Positions 7,132-14,649 of a DNA stretch of 64,000 nt are shown here, piece by piece. Position numbers and translations under genes: made by a program. How positions within the stretch are numbered: position 1 is the stretch's first letter; every line of letters starts with the position of its first letter. The stretch covers positions 1-64,000 of the forward strand of contig NZ_JOEH01000015.1 in the NCBI RefSeq assembly GCF_000719095.1, read 5' to 3'. The notes under the pieces are model-generated. The model was not told the origin of the DNA. It saw only the letters and a program-made list of their open reading frames with translations, and ran no database searches. This stretch comes from Streptacidiphilus jeojiense. GTDB taxonomy: Bacteria; Actinomycetota; Actinomycetes; Streptomycetales; Streptomycetaceae.

Positions 7132-8328
7132 ATGACCCCCCGTATCCGCACCGCCCTGGTCATCGGTGGAGGCATCGCAGGCCCGATCGCGGCCATGGCG
7201 CTGCAGCAGGCCGGCATCGAGGCCACCGTGTACGAGGCCTACGCCGACACCGCCGAGGGCAAGGGCGGCGGTATGACCATCGCCCCCAACGGCCAGGACG
7301 CCCTGGACGCCGTCGGCCTCGGCGACGTGATCCGCCCGTTCGGCGTCCCGATGACCGGCATCGTCATGCAGGACTGGGCCGGCCGACGGCTCGCCGAGTT
7401 CGGCAATCCACCCGGGGTCGCACCCATGCAGCTGGTCTGGCGCACCGACCTCTACGGCGCGCTGTACACCGAGACCGAGCGCCGCGGTATCCGGATCGAG
7501 CACGGCAAACGCCTGGTCGACGCGGTGGAATCGGCCGACGGCATCACCGCGCACTTCGCCGACGGCTCGCAGGCCACCGCGGACATCCTGATAGGCGCGG
7601 ACGGCATCCGCTCCACCGTCCGCACCCTGATCGACCCGGACGCTCCCGGCCCCTCCTACGGCGGGTTGATCAGCTTCGGCGCCCAGGTGACCGGGACCAC
7701 CACCCCGTCCACCCGCTCCAAGATGAACATGAGCTTCGGCAAGCAGGCCTTCCTGGGCTACCAGGTGCTCGACGACGCCTCGGGCATCTGGTTCGTCAAC
7801 CTGCCGCACCCGACCCCGATGTCGGCGGCCGAGGCGAAGAAGACCCCGTCCGAGGAGTGGCTGAAGCTGCTGAGCTCGAAGTTCGCCGACGACCGCACCC
7901 CTGCACGGGAGCTGATCGACCGGACCGCCCCGGAGGACCTGATCGTGGTCGGGTCCATGGAGAACATGCCGCCGCGGGTGCCGGTGTGGAGCCGGGGCCG
8001 GATGGTGCTGGTCGGCGACTCGGCGCACGCACCCTCGTCCAGCTCGGGGCAGGGCGCCTCACTGTCCATCGAGAGCGCCGTGGAGCTGGCCCGCTGCCTG
8101 CGCGACCTTCCCTACCAGGAGGCCTTCGCCGCCTACGAGAGGCTGCGCCGGCCCCGGGTCGAGCGGGTGATCAAGGAGACCACCCACAAGAACAGCGCCA
8201 AGGCCGCCGGGCCGGTGGGACGCGTGGTCTTCGCCCTGATGATGCGGATCTTCGACAAACTGGCCAAGCCGGAGAAGATGGCCTGGGTCTTCGACCACCG
8301 CATCGACTGGGACGCTCCGGTCAACTGA
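7132..8328 (+). CDS. FAD-dependent monooxygenase (PHBH/TetX-like group A)
   Basis: A 398-residue flavoprotein that hydroxylates an aromatic or polyketide substrate using NAD(P)H and oxygen. It has the Rossmann GGGIAGPIAAMAL motif (about residues 12-24), the DG fingerprint (ILIGADGIRSTVR, about 160) and the second FAD motif GRMVLVGDSAHAPSSSSGQG (about 290-309). The helix after the last motif has the usual SIESAVELA. ATG follows GAAAGG by eight bases. Transcription is probably controlled by the divergent PadR. The substrate is unknown; detoxification of a phenolic or antibiotic is a reasonable guess. Confidence 0.9.
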   Translation: MTPRIRTALVIGGGIAGPIAAMALQQAGIEATVYEAYADTAEGKGGGMTIAPNGQDALDAVGLGDVIRPFGVPMTGIVMQDWAGRRLAEFGNPPGVAPMQLVWRTDLYGALYTETERRGIRIEHGKRLVDAVESADGITAHFADGSQATADILIGADGIRSTVRTLIDPDAPGPSYGGLISFGAQVTGTTTPSTRSKMNMSFGKQAFLGYQVLDDASGIWFVNLPHPTPMSAAEAKKTPSEEWLKLLSSKFADDRTPARELIDRTAPEDLIVVGSMENMPPRVPVWSRGRMVLVGDSAHAPSSSSGQGASLSIESAVELARCLRDLPYQEAFAAYERLRRPRVERVIKETTHKNSAKAAGPVGRVVFALMMRIFDKLAKPEKMAWVFDHRIDWDAPVN

Positions 8329-8341
8329 CCGGTGCTCAGCT

Positions 8342-8389
8342 GCACGCCTGTGCTCCGGAGTGAGGTCCGGCTCCGGGGCACAGGCGTGC
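8342..8389 (+). terminator. Strong hairpin terminator
   Basis: Arms 8342-8359 and 8372-8389 pair at 17 of 18 positions around a 12-base loop, 13 bases after the monooxygenase stop. There is no U tract, as is common in streptomycetes. It lies between convergent genes and may serve both strands. Confidence 0.85.
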
Positions 8390-8440
8390 GGCGGGTTCAA
8401 GTCCCGTCACTCACCAGCCCGTCACTCATCGGCCCGTTCC

Positions 8441-9655
8441 TCAGCCGACAGGTGCCGGCCAGACGCTCCGCCGGTGCACGAAGGCCGGTCGCAGGTTCTC
8501 GTCCGGGGCGTCGTAGTAGCGGTGGAAGACGGCCGTCGCCGATCCCGACAGCGGCGGCACGATCCAGCTCCAGTCGACCGGGCAGCCGCGGCCCCGGGCG
8601 TGTTCGCGTTCGACATGGGTGAGGAAGCGGGTCGACTCGGTGTGGTGGTCGGCGATGGTCACCCCGGTCCGCTCGAAGGAGTGCAGTACCGCCAGGTTCA
8701 GCTCCACCAGGGCCCGGTCCCGCCACAGGGTGCGTTCGCTGCCGGTGTCGAGCCCGAACAGGTCCGCCACCGCCGGGAGCAGGTTGTAGCGCTCGGTGTC
8801 GCCGAGGTTGCGGGAGCCGATCTCGGTGCCCATGTACCAGCCGTTGAACGGCGCCGCCGGGTAGCTGATCCCGCCGATCTCCAGGGTCATGTCCGACACC
8901 GCCGGCACCGCGTACCAGCGCAGGCCCAGCGCGGCGAAGCCCGGGTGGTGAGGGTGGGTCAGCGGCACCTCCAGCACGGCGTCCTCGGGCACCTCGTAGA
9001 ACTGCGGGGCCTGCTCCGGGGCGGCCTGGACCAGCAGCGGCAGCACCTCGAACCGCTCCCGGCCGCCCTTCCAGCCCAGGTCGGCGGCGAGTCGGGCGCG
9101 GGAGGCGCTGCGCGGGTCGTCCGCGTAGCGCACCAACTGCTCGCCGAGCAGCCGGGGCGCGGGGCGGCCGGGCCGGTCGGGGGCGAAGACGGTGATGACC
9201 GGGCGTATCCGGCCGCCGTTGGTGGCGGTGCGCAGATGCTCGAAGCAGTGCTGGGCGATGTCGTCGGGGTGCTCCAGGTGGCGCAGGTCCCGCACCGTCA
9301 GGTTGTTCCAGTACAGCCGGCCGATGCAGCGATCCGCGTTGCGCCAGGCGACCCGCGCCCCGAAGGCCAGTTCCTCGGGCGTGTGCTCGTAGCTGCCGTA
9401 CGCCGCGACGTCCGCCGCGATCTCCGCGAAGCGCTGCTCGGGCCGGGCGCTGTCCGGGTTCTCCTGCGCGAACTGGCGGACGAACGCGGCGGCCTCCCGC
9501 AGCAGGGTGTCCTGCTCGGCGGTGCGGACGGCCGCCCGGCCGGCCGGAGCGGTGGCGGTACGGATGAGGGGGGTACGGGCCAGTGCCGTGCGGGACAGCG
9601 CGGTTCGGGACAGCGCAGATCGGGACAGGGCGGTGCGGGGACGGGGGAACGACAA
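8441..9655 (-). CDS. nos: Bacterial nitric oxide synthase oxygenase
   Basis: Converts L-arginine to citrulline and NO through N-hydroxyarginine using heme and (tetrahydro)folate/biopterin. The NOS signature WRNADRCIGRLYWNN carries the proximal heme thiolate Cys110. FNGWYMGTEIGSRNLGD contains the arginine-binding Glu, and CPVDWSWIVPPLSGSATAVFH-type sequence lies near the C-terminus. The start is TTG 9655, with AGGAG eight bases upstream; no ATG or GTG has an RBS. The 404 residues match oxygenase-only bacterial enzymes, plus a roughly 40-residue N-terminal tail made of SRTAL-like pentapeptides. It sits 88 bases after the globin-reductase gene. In plant-pathogenic Streptomyces, TxtD makes NO for nitration of thaxtomin, but no nitrating P450 or NRPS is present here. 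Confidence 0.95.
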   Translation of the reverse strand: MSFPRPRTALSRSALSRTALSRTALARTPLIRTATAPAGRAAVRTAEQDTLLREAAAFVRQFAQENPDSARPEQRFAEIAADVAAYGSYEHTPEELAFGARVAWRNADRCIGRLYWNNLTVRDLRHLEHPDDIAQHCFEHLRTATNGGRIRPVITVFAPDRPGRPAPRLLGEQLVRYADDPRSASRARLAADLGWKGGRERFEVLPLLVQAAPEQAPQFYEVPEDAVLEVPLTHPHHPGFAALGLRWYAVPAVSDMTLEIGGISYPAAPFNGWYMGTEIGSRNLGDTERYNLLPAVADLFGLDTGSERTLWRDRALVELNLAVLHSFERTGVTIADHHTESTRFLTHVEREHARGRGCPVDWSWIVPPLSGSATAVFHRYYDAPDENLRPAFVHRRSVWPAPVG

Positions 9656-9743
9656 GGGTGTTTCTCCTGCTCGGGGGCCGGCGGGGAGCACCGCCGCGGA
9701 CGGCTGCGGCGAGGCGGCGTCCGGACGGCGGGGTGGGGTCGGA

Positions 9744-11081
9744 TCAGCCGGCGGCGAGGTGCGCTGCCATGCGTCTGGGCAGCAGGGCGGCTTCCAGCGC
9801 GGGGACGTCGAAGGGGTCGTGGTGGATCCGCTGCTGCGGGACGCCCTGGCGCAGCAGGGTGTAGGCAGCCTGGGTGACCATGTCGACCGGCCCGGAGAGG
9901 TACGCCTCGTGCCGGTACCAGGGCCCGAACTCGGCCAGTACCTGGGGCAGGGTGCCCTCCAGGCCCGCGATCCGCTCGTCGGAGACGGCGGCCCGCACCG
10001 AGAGCCAGTGGTGCCGCTGCGACATCCGCAGCATGTCGTCCAGCCCGTAGAGCTGCATCGCGGTCCTGGCGCCGACGAAGACATTGGTCTGCCGCTCCGA
10101 GCCGGTGCGCGCCGCGTGTTCCACCAGGGCCCGGATGGGCGCCAGTCCGGTCCCGCCCGCCACGCAGACCAGCGGACGCCCGCTGTCGGGGTCCAAGGTC
10201 ATCCCTCCCTGCGCCGGGCCGAGCCTGACCATGTCGCCGGCTGCGGCCTGCTCCACCAGGGCCGGGCTGACCTGGCCGCCGTGGACGGCCCGCACATGGA
10301 AGGTCAACGACCCGTCCGGGCGCGGGGCGTGGGCCGGCGAGTAGTAGCGCCAGGCCCTCGGCGCCCAGGGCGTCTCCATGCTGGCGTACTGGCCGGCCAG
10401 ATAGGGGTACGGGGTCTCCGGCTGCACGGTGATCTCGGCGATGCCGTGGCCGCGGTGGACGTGCCGGGTGATCTCCGCGTACCAGACGGCCGGGCCCAGC
10501 AGCGCGTCGTCCTCGGCGGCCTTGGACATCACCTGGGCGACCAGCCCGTAGGCCGTGGTCCAGATCTGTGCCAGCTCGGGGGTCCAGGCCGGTCCGGCGT
10601 ACCGCTCCAGCGAGGCCAGCAGGCATTCGCCGACTGCGGGGTAGTGCCCGCTCAGGGCGCCGAACTTGCGGTGGTCCCGGCCCAGATGGGTGCAGAAGCG
10701 GACCAGGTTGTCGGGGTCGTCCACCAGGTCGACGATCCGCAGCAGTCCGCGCAGCAGGCGGTCGCGCTGCACGTCCAGGTCCACCGGGAAGAGCTCGCGT
10801 ACGGCCGGGTAGCGGGCGAACAGGATGGCGTAGAAGTACACGGTCAGCTCGCCGGCCTGCGGGCTCACCGCGGCCACGCTGGCTCGCAGCAGGGCGATCT
10901 GTTGGGGCGTCAGCGGATCCGACGCGGAGGCCGCGGGGGCGGCGGAGGGGTGGCCGGGAGCGGGAACCCGGGCCTGCCTCGGAACCGAGGACGGTGCCGA
11001 GGAGGGAACCGTGGACGGTGCCGAGGGCGGAACCGGGGTCCGTCGGTCCTGGAGGGTGGAGCGCAGTCCGGAGAGCCTCAA
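9744..11081 (-). CDS. Flavohemoprotein-like globin fused to FAD/NAD(P) reductase
   Basis: A soluble heme-flavin protein of 445 residues. After a Pro/Ser/Ala-rich tail (about 55 residues) comes a globin domain (about 58-190) with a B10-type Tyr in VYFYAILF and proximal His137 in LGRDHRKF. Then come an FAD barrel with the RYYS motif (WRYYSPAHAP) and an NAD-binding domain with VAGGTGLAPIRALVEH. TTG 11081 is chosen because AGGAG lies five bases upstream; the ATG at 11126 has no RBS. Flavohemoglobins oxidise NO to nitrate. Here the gene directly precedes nos, so it may instead, or also, feed electrons to NOS, which lacks its own reductase. Confidence 0.88.
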   Translation of the reverse strand: MRLSGLRSTLQDRRTPVPPSAPSTVPSSAPSSVPRQARVPAPGHPSAAPAASASDPLTPQQIALLRASVAAVSPQAGELTVYFYAILFARYPAVRELFPVDLDVQRDRLLRGLLRIVDLVDDPDNLVRFCTHLGRDHRKFGALSGHYPAVGECLLASLERYAGPAWTPELAQIWTTAYGLVAQVMSKAAEDDALLGPAVWYAEITRHVHRGHGIAEITVQPETPYPYLAGQYASMETPWAPRAWRYYSPAHAPRPDGSLTFHVRAVHGGQVSPALVEQAAAGDMVRLGPAQGGMTLDPDSGRPLVCVAGGTGLAPIRALVEHAARTGSERQTNVFVGARTAMQLYGLDDMLRMSQRHHWLSVRAAVSDERIAGLEGTLPQVLAEFGPWYRHEAYLSGPVDMVTQAAYTLLRQGVPQQRIHHDPFDVPALEAALLPRRMAAHLAAG

Positions 11082-11155
11082 CGGATCTCCTGGTGACGAC
11101 TGTGACCGCTGGGAAACAGTGGGCATCCGAAGGACGCGTGTCTGTGATGAGCAGT

Positions 11156-11215
11156 CAGAGCCAGTGCGGGCAGAGCCTTGACGGGCAGAGCCTTGACAGA
11201 CAGAGCCTTGACGGA
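11156..11215 (-). repeat. Four 15-bp direct repeats in the globin-reductase leader
   Basis: Units at 11171-11185, 11186-11200 and 11201-11215 share CAGAGCCTTGAC plus three variable bases; a degenerate fourth unit is at 11156-11170. The period is exactly 15. They lie inside the predicted 180-base untranslated leader. Confidence 0.85.
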
Positions 11216-11269
11216 CATGGGATCTCCGGGGTCGGTCGCCCTCGCGGTCCGGAGGGCGCGAATCCGATT

Positions 11270-11297
11270 ACCCTAGTTGATCAACTCATATTGTCAA
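11270..11297 (-). promoter_or_regulatory. Sigma-A type promoter with palindromic operator in the spacer
   Basis: On the reverse strand, TTGACA (11297-11292), a 16-base spacer and TAGGGT (11275-11270) form a near-consensus promoter reading towards the globin-reductase and nos. The spacer holds the perfect 12-bp palindrome AGTTGATCAACT (11275-11286), a typical site for a dimeric repressor; its TTGATCAA core resembles MarR-family operators. The start codon is about 180 bases downstream. Confidence 0.75.
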
Positions 11298-11349
11298 GTT
11301 CCCGTCAATTCGCCCCAAGACCCACACAACACCCACACTCCCCCGCAGG

Positions 11350-12366
11350 TCAGCGGGGCGGCGGTGCGGTACTCTCACGCACCACCAGCTGTGGAGTCAC
11401 CATACTGCGCTCCTCGCCCCCGGGCCGGTGGCCGTGGGCGAGCTGGTCCAGCAGCAGGGACACGCACAGCCGTCCGACCTCCTCGAAGTCCTGGTGCACA
11501 GTGGTCAGCGGCGGATGGAAGAAGCCCGACTCCGGGATGTCGTCGTAGCCGATCACGCTGACGTCGCGGGGGACCTCCCGGCCGGCCTCGCGCAGCGCCT
11601 TGATCAGCCCCAGCGCCATGTGGTCGTTGGCCACGAAGACCGCGGTGACGTCCTTGTCCTCGGCCAGCCTGCGGCCGATCGCATAACCGGAGCCGGCCGA
11701 CCAGTCGCCGTAGAGCACGGCCGGGACCGGCGCCCCGGCGCGCTTGAGGGTGCTGAACCAGGCGGCCGCGCGGCGGCGGGCCGAGTAGGAGTCCTGCGGT
11801 CCGGCCAGGTGCCACACGGTGCGGTGGCCGAGACCGAGCAGGTGCGCGGTGGCCGCCTCGGCGCCGACGGCCTGGTTGTTGTCCACCGAGGGGTGAAGCT
11901 GGTCCGGGTCGCCGTCGGCGACCACCACCGGGACGCCACTGGGCAGGCGCAGGTCGGGGTGGTCCAGGATCTGCGCCTCGATCATGATGATGCCGTCCAC
12001 GCCCTGCCCGGTGAGCTTGGAGAAGGCCTTGCGCATCGCGCCCCCGGTCTGCGACTCCGGGCCGACCAGGTTCACCGAGTAGCCAGCGGTCTGCGCGGCC
12101 TCCGAAATCGCCTGCAGGGTACGGCTGTTGCCATGGGCGCTGAGACTGAAACTGATCACGCCGAGCATCCGGAACCGGCCGGTCACCAGAGCGCGCGCGG
12201 CGCTGTTGGGCCGGTATCCCAGCACCTGCATCGCGGACAGGACCCGCTGCCGGGTCTCCTCGTCCACGTTGCTGCGCTCGTTGGCGACCCGGGACACGGT
12301 CTGGCTCGAAACCCCGGCCAACGCCGCGACGTCCGCCTGGGAGGGCGGCTTGAAGGTCTCGGTCAC
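11350..12366 (-). CDS. LacI-family transcriptional repressor of the galactan ABC operon
   Basis: A sugar-responsive repressor. The N-terminal HTH (SQADVAALAGVSSQTVSRVAN, written here in part) and hinge helix YRPNSAARAL precede a periplasmic-binding-protein-like effector domain containing DGIIMIEA, FVANDHMALGLI and VSVIGYDDIPESGFF. GTG 12366 has GAGG eight bases upstream and gives 338 residues; GTG 12375 is an alternative. It is divergent from the permease operon, with one operator beside each gene, so it probably represses both itself and the transport and hydrolysis genes, with a galactooligosaccharide as likely inducer. Confidence 0.92.
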   Translation of the reverse strand: MTETFKPPSQADVAALAGVSSQTVSRVANERSNVDEETRQRVLSAMQVLGYRPNSAARALVTGRFRMLGVISFSLSAHGNSRTLQAISEAAQTAGYSVNLVGPESQTGGAMRKAFSKLTGQGVDGIIMIEAQILDHPDLRLPSGVPVVVADGDPDQLHPSVDNNQAVGAEAATAHLLGLGHRTVWHLAGPQDSYSARRRAAAWFSTLKRAGAPVPAVLYGDWSAGSGYAIGRRLAEDKDVTAVFVANDHMALGLIKALREAGREVPRDVSVIGYDDIPESGFFHPPLTTVHQDFEEVGRLCVSLLLDQLAHGHRPGGEERSMVTPQLVVRESTAPPPR

Positions 12367-12382
12367 ACGTCCCACCTCTCGT

Positions 12383-12400
12383 GATGTTTACGCCAACATC
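12383..12400. promoter_or_regulatory. LacI-type operator O1
   Basis: GATGTTTACGCCAACATC has 6-bp inverted arms around a central CG, the LacI-family layout. It lies 17 bases upstream of the repressor start codon and shares the half-site GATGTTTACG (in inverse orientation) with O2. Confidence 0.75.
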
Positions 12401-12588
12401 GTAGCCAGGGCCGAGCGCCGCGAGCAATGCCGATCCCATGCCCTGACGCAGGCACCAGAGCTGACGATTGGTCCGTATTCGCATGGTTCTTCCGCGCCTT
12501 TTCGCAGCTGGACTCCTGTTGGAAATTTTTCCGCAACGAGCCTTGACGCCCTGGATGCAGCTGACACACACTCATCGACACACGGACC

Positions 12589-12605
12589 GTGTTTGCGTAA
12601 ACATC
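12589..12605. promoter_or_regulatory. LacI-type operator O2
   Basis: GTGTTTGCGTAAACATC contains the palindrome TGTTTGCGTAAACA (12590-12603) with a central CG. GCGTAAACATC is identical to the reverse complement of the left part of O1. It ends seven bases before the permease ATG, so repression probably blocks initiation there. Confidence 0.78.
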
Positions 12606-12611
12606 GGCGAA

Positions 12612-13538
12612 ATGGACCGAGCTGTGACCAGCGAAACCCTCCACCCCCGGCTCCGCCGCCGAAGGGCACCACGCCCCGGCAAGTACGGGATGCTCTTCGT
12701 GAGCCCGTTCCTGCTGGCCTTCGCCTTCGCGATCGCCGCACCACTGGCGTACGCGGCCTACCTCAGCCTGTTCCGGCAGGGGCTGGTCGGCGGCAACATG
12801 TTCGTGGGGCTGGACAACTACCGCCGGGCCCTGTCGGACACGCTGCTGCACGCCGGGCTGATCAGGGTGGCGCTGTTCCTCGCGGTCCAGGTCCCGATCA
12901 TGCTGGGGCTGGCCCTGCTGGCCGCGCTGGCACTGGACAGCGGCCGGCTGCGCTGGGCCGCCCTGTTCCGGATCGGCATCTTCATCCCCTACGCCGTGCC
13001 CGGCGTGGTGGCCGCGCTGATGTGGGGCTACCTCTACGGACCGCGGTTCGGCCTGGTCCACCAGATCGGCACCCACCTCGGCCTGCCGCTGCCCGACCTG
13101 CTCTCGCACTCCTGGATGCTGGCCTCCCTCGGCAACATCACCACCTGGGAGTACACCGGCTACAACATGCTGATCCTCTACGCGGCGCTGCGCTCGGTCC
13201 CCTACGAGCTCTACGAGGCGGCGGAGGTGGACGGGGCCGGCGAGATCCGCAAGGCGGTCAGCCTAAAGATCCCCGCGCTGCGGCAGGCGCTGCTGCTCTG
13301 CACCATCTTCTCGATCATCGGCAGCTTCCAGCTGTTCAACGAGCCCAATGTGATCCAGGCGCTGGCCCCGGGCGTGATCTCCACCAACTACACACCCAAC
13401 ATGTACGCCTTCAACCTCGCCTTCAACGGCCAGGAGTTCAACTACTCCGCCGCCATCGCCGTGGTCCTGGGCGGGATCACCGCCGTGGTCGCCTACGCCG
13501 TCCAGCTGTGGACCAACCGACAGGAGCGCGCGTTGTGA
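12612..13538 (+). CDS. Carbohydrate ABC transporter permease (CUT1, MalF-like)
   Basis: Inner-membrane subunit of a sugar importer with six predicted helices, starting GMLFVSPFLLAFAFAIAAPL. The ATPase-coupling EAA loop is ELYEAAEVDGAGEIRKAVSL (in part) near residue 200. ATG 12612 follows O2 closely and has no clear SD, so the mRNA may be leaderless; GTG 12624 is an alternative. The stop overlaps the next permease by four bases. No ATPase gene is in the operon; streptomycete CUT1 importers usually share MsiK. Confidence 0.92.
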   Translation: MDRAVTSETLHPRLRRRRAPRPGKYGMLFVSPFLLAFAFAIAAPLAYAAYLSLFRQGLVGGNMFVGLDNYRRALSDTLLHAGLIRVALFLAVQVPIMLGLALLAALALDSGRLRWAALFRIGIFIPYAVPGVVAALMWGYLYGPRFGLVHQIGTHLGLPLPDLLSHSWMLASLGNITTWEYTGYNMLILYAALRSVPYELYEAAEVDGAGEIRKAVSLKIPALRQALLLCTIFSIIGSFQLFNEPNVIQALAPGVISTNYTPNMYAFNLAFNGQEFNYSAAIAVVLGGITAVVAYAVQLWTNRQERAL

Positions 13539-14476
13539 GTACCGCGACGACTGCCCCCGACCGCTCCCCCGAGCGCCCCCGCGCGACCCCCTCCCGTCGG
13601 TCCCGCCCCCGTCCGGACCGGCCCCGCAGCCGGGCCAGCACCTCGCTGACCGTCGCCATGGGACTGATGCTGGCCTACACCCTGGTGCCGCTGCTGTGGC
13701 TGCTGATGAGCAGCACCAAGAACAGCCAGTCGCTGTTCGACAGCTTCGGCCTGTGGTTCGGGCACGGCTTCTCGTTCTTCCACAACGTCCACGAGGTGCT
13801 GACCTACGACAACGGCATCTATGTGCGCTGGCTCGGCAACACCGTGCTGTACGCCGTGGTGGGGGCCGGCGGCGCGGCCGCGCTGGCCGCGCTGGGCGGC
13901 TACGGGCTGGCCAAGTACGAGTTCCGGGGCAAGCGGGCGGTGTTCGGCGCAGTGATCGGCGCCATCACGGTCCCGGCGACCGCGCTCGCGGTGCCGACGT
14001 ACCTGCTGTACAGCAAGATCGGCATCGTCAACACCCCGTGGGCCGTCATCATCCCGGCGCTGGCCAGCCCGTTCGGGCTCTACCTGATGCGGGTCTACGC
14101 GCTGGAGGCGGTCCCCGACTCGCTGCTGGAGGCCGCCCGGATCGACGGGGCGAGCGAGCTGCGCACCTTCTTCACCATCTCGCTGCGGCTGCTGGCCCCC
14201 GGTTTCGTGACGGTGCTGCTGTTCACCCTCGTGGCGACCTGGAACAACTACTTCCTGCCGCTGATCGTGCTCAACAACCCCAAGTGGTTCCCGCTGACGG
14301 TGGGCCTGAGCCAGTGGAACACCCAGACCACCGGGCCGCAGACCGGCGCCACCCTGGACCTCTACCCGATGGTGATCACCGGCAGCCTGCTGGCGATCGT
14401 CCCCCTGGTGGTCGCTTTCCTGCTGCTCCAGCGCTACTGGCAGTCGGGACTCGCCGCCGGCAGCGTCAAGCAGTAG
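13535..14476 (+). CDS. Carbohydrate ABC transporter permease (CUT1, MalG-like)
   Basis: Second permease of the importer, 313 residues. An Arg/Pro-rich cytoplasmic head (about 35 residues) is followed by six helices and the EAA loop LLEAARIDGASELRTFF. The GTG start overlaps the stop of the previous gene (GTGA), indicating coupled translation. The C-terminus RYWQSGLAAGSVK is typical of MalG-type subunits. Confidence 0.92.
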   Translation: MSTATTAPDRSPERPRATPSRRSRPRPDRPRSRASTSLTVAMGLMLAYTLVPLLWLLMSSTKNSQSLFDSFGLWFGHGFSFFHNVHEVLTYDNGIYVRWLGNTVLYAVVGAGGAAALAALGGYGLAKYEFRGKRAVFGAVIGAITVPATALAVPTYLLYSKIGIVNTPWAVIIPALASPFGLYLMRVYALEAVPDSLLEAARIDGASELRTFFTISLRLLAPGFVTVLLFTLVATWNNYFLPLIVLNNPKWFPLTVGLSQWNTQTTGPQTGATLDLYPMVITGSLLAIVPLVVAFLLLQRYWQSGLAAGSVKQ

Positions 14477-14562
14477 CCCGCCCGCGGCAGCGCCCCGGCC
14501 GCCCCTCGTCCCGCTCCGGCCCGCACCCGCACGGGCGGCCGCCGGTGTGGTTCCGCACGCCC

Positions 14563-14608
14563 TGACGCACCATCACGCCCTGACGCACCACTGCACATTG
14601 ACGCACCA
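14563..14608 (+). repeat. Three direct repeats TGACGCACCA at 18-bp period
   Basis: Copies at 14563-14572, 14581-14590 and 14599-14608 are identical and exactly 18 bp apart, in the gap between the second permease and the binding-protein gene. They could bind a regulator on one DNA face at about 1.7 turns spacing, or affect the transcript. Confidence 0.85.
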
Positions 14609-14649
14609 TCAACAACCCTCGCTCGCAACGACAGGAGACGACTCCCCCG

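Noticed and set aside
8441..11081. A thaxtomin-type nitration gene cluster around nos
   Set aside because: No nitrating P450, NRPS or cellobiose-responsive TxtR is visible on either side; flanks are an FAD monooxygenase and a LacI gene.
12543..12572. TTGACG at 12543 as -35 of the galactan ABC operon
   Set aside because: No acceptable -10 lies 16-19 bases downstream, so the promoter is left unplaced.
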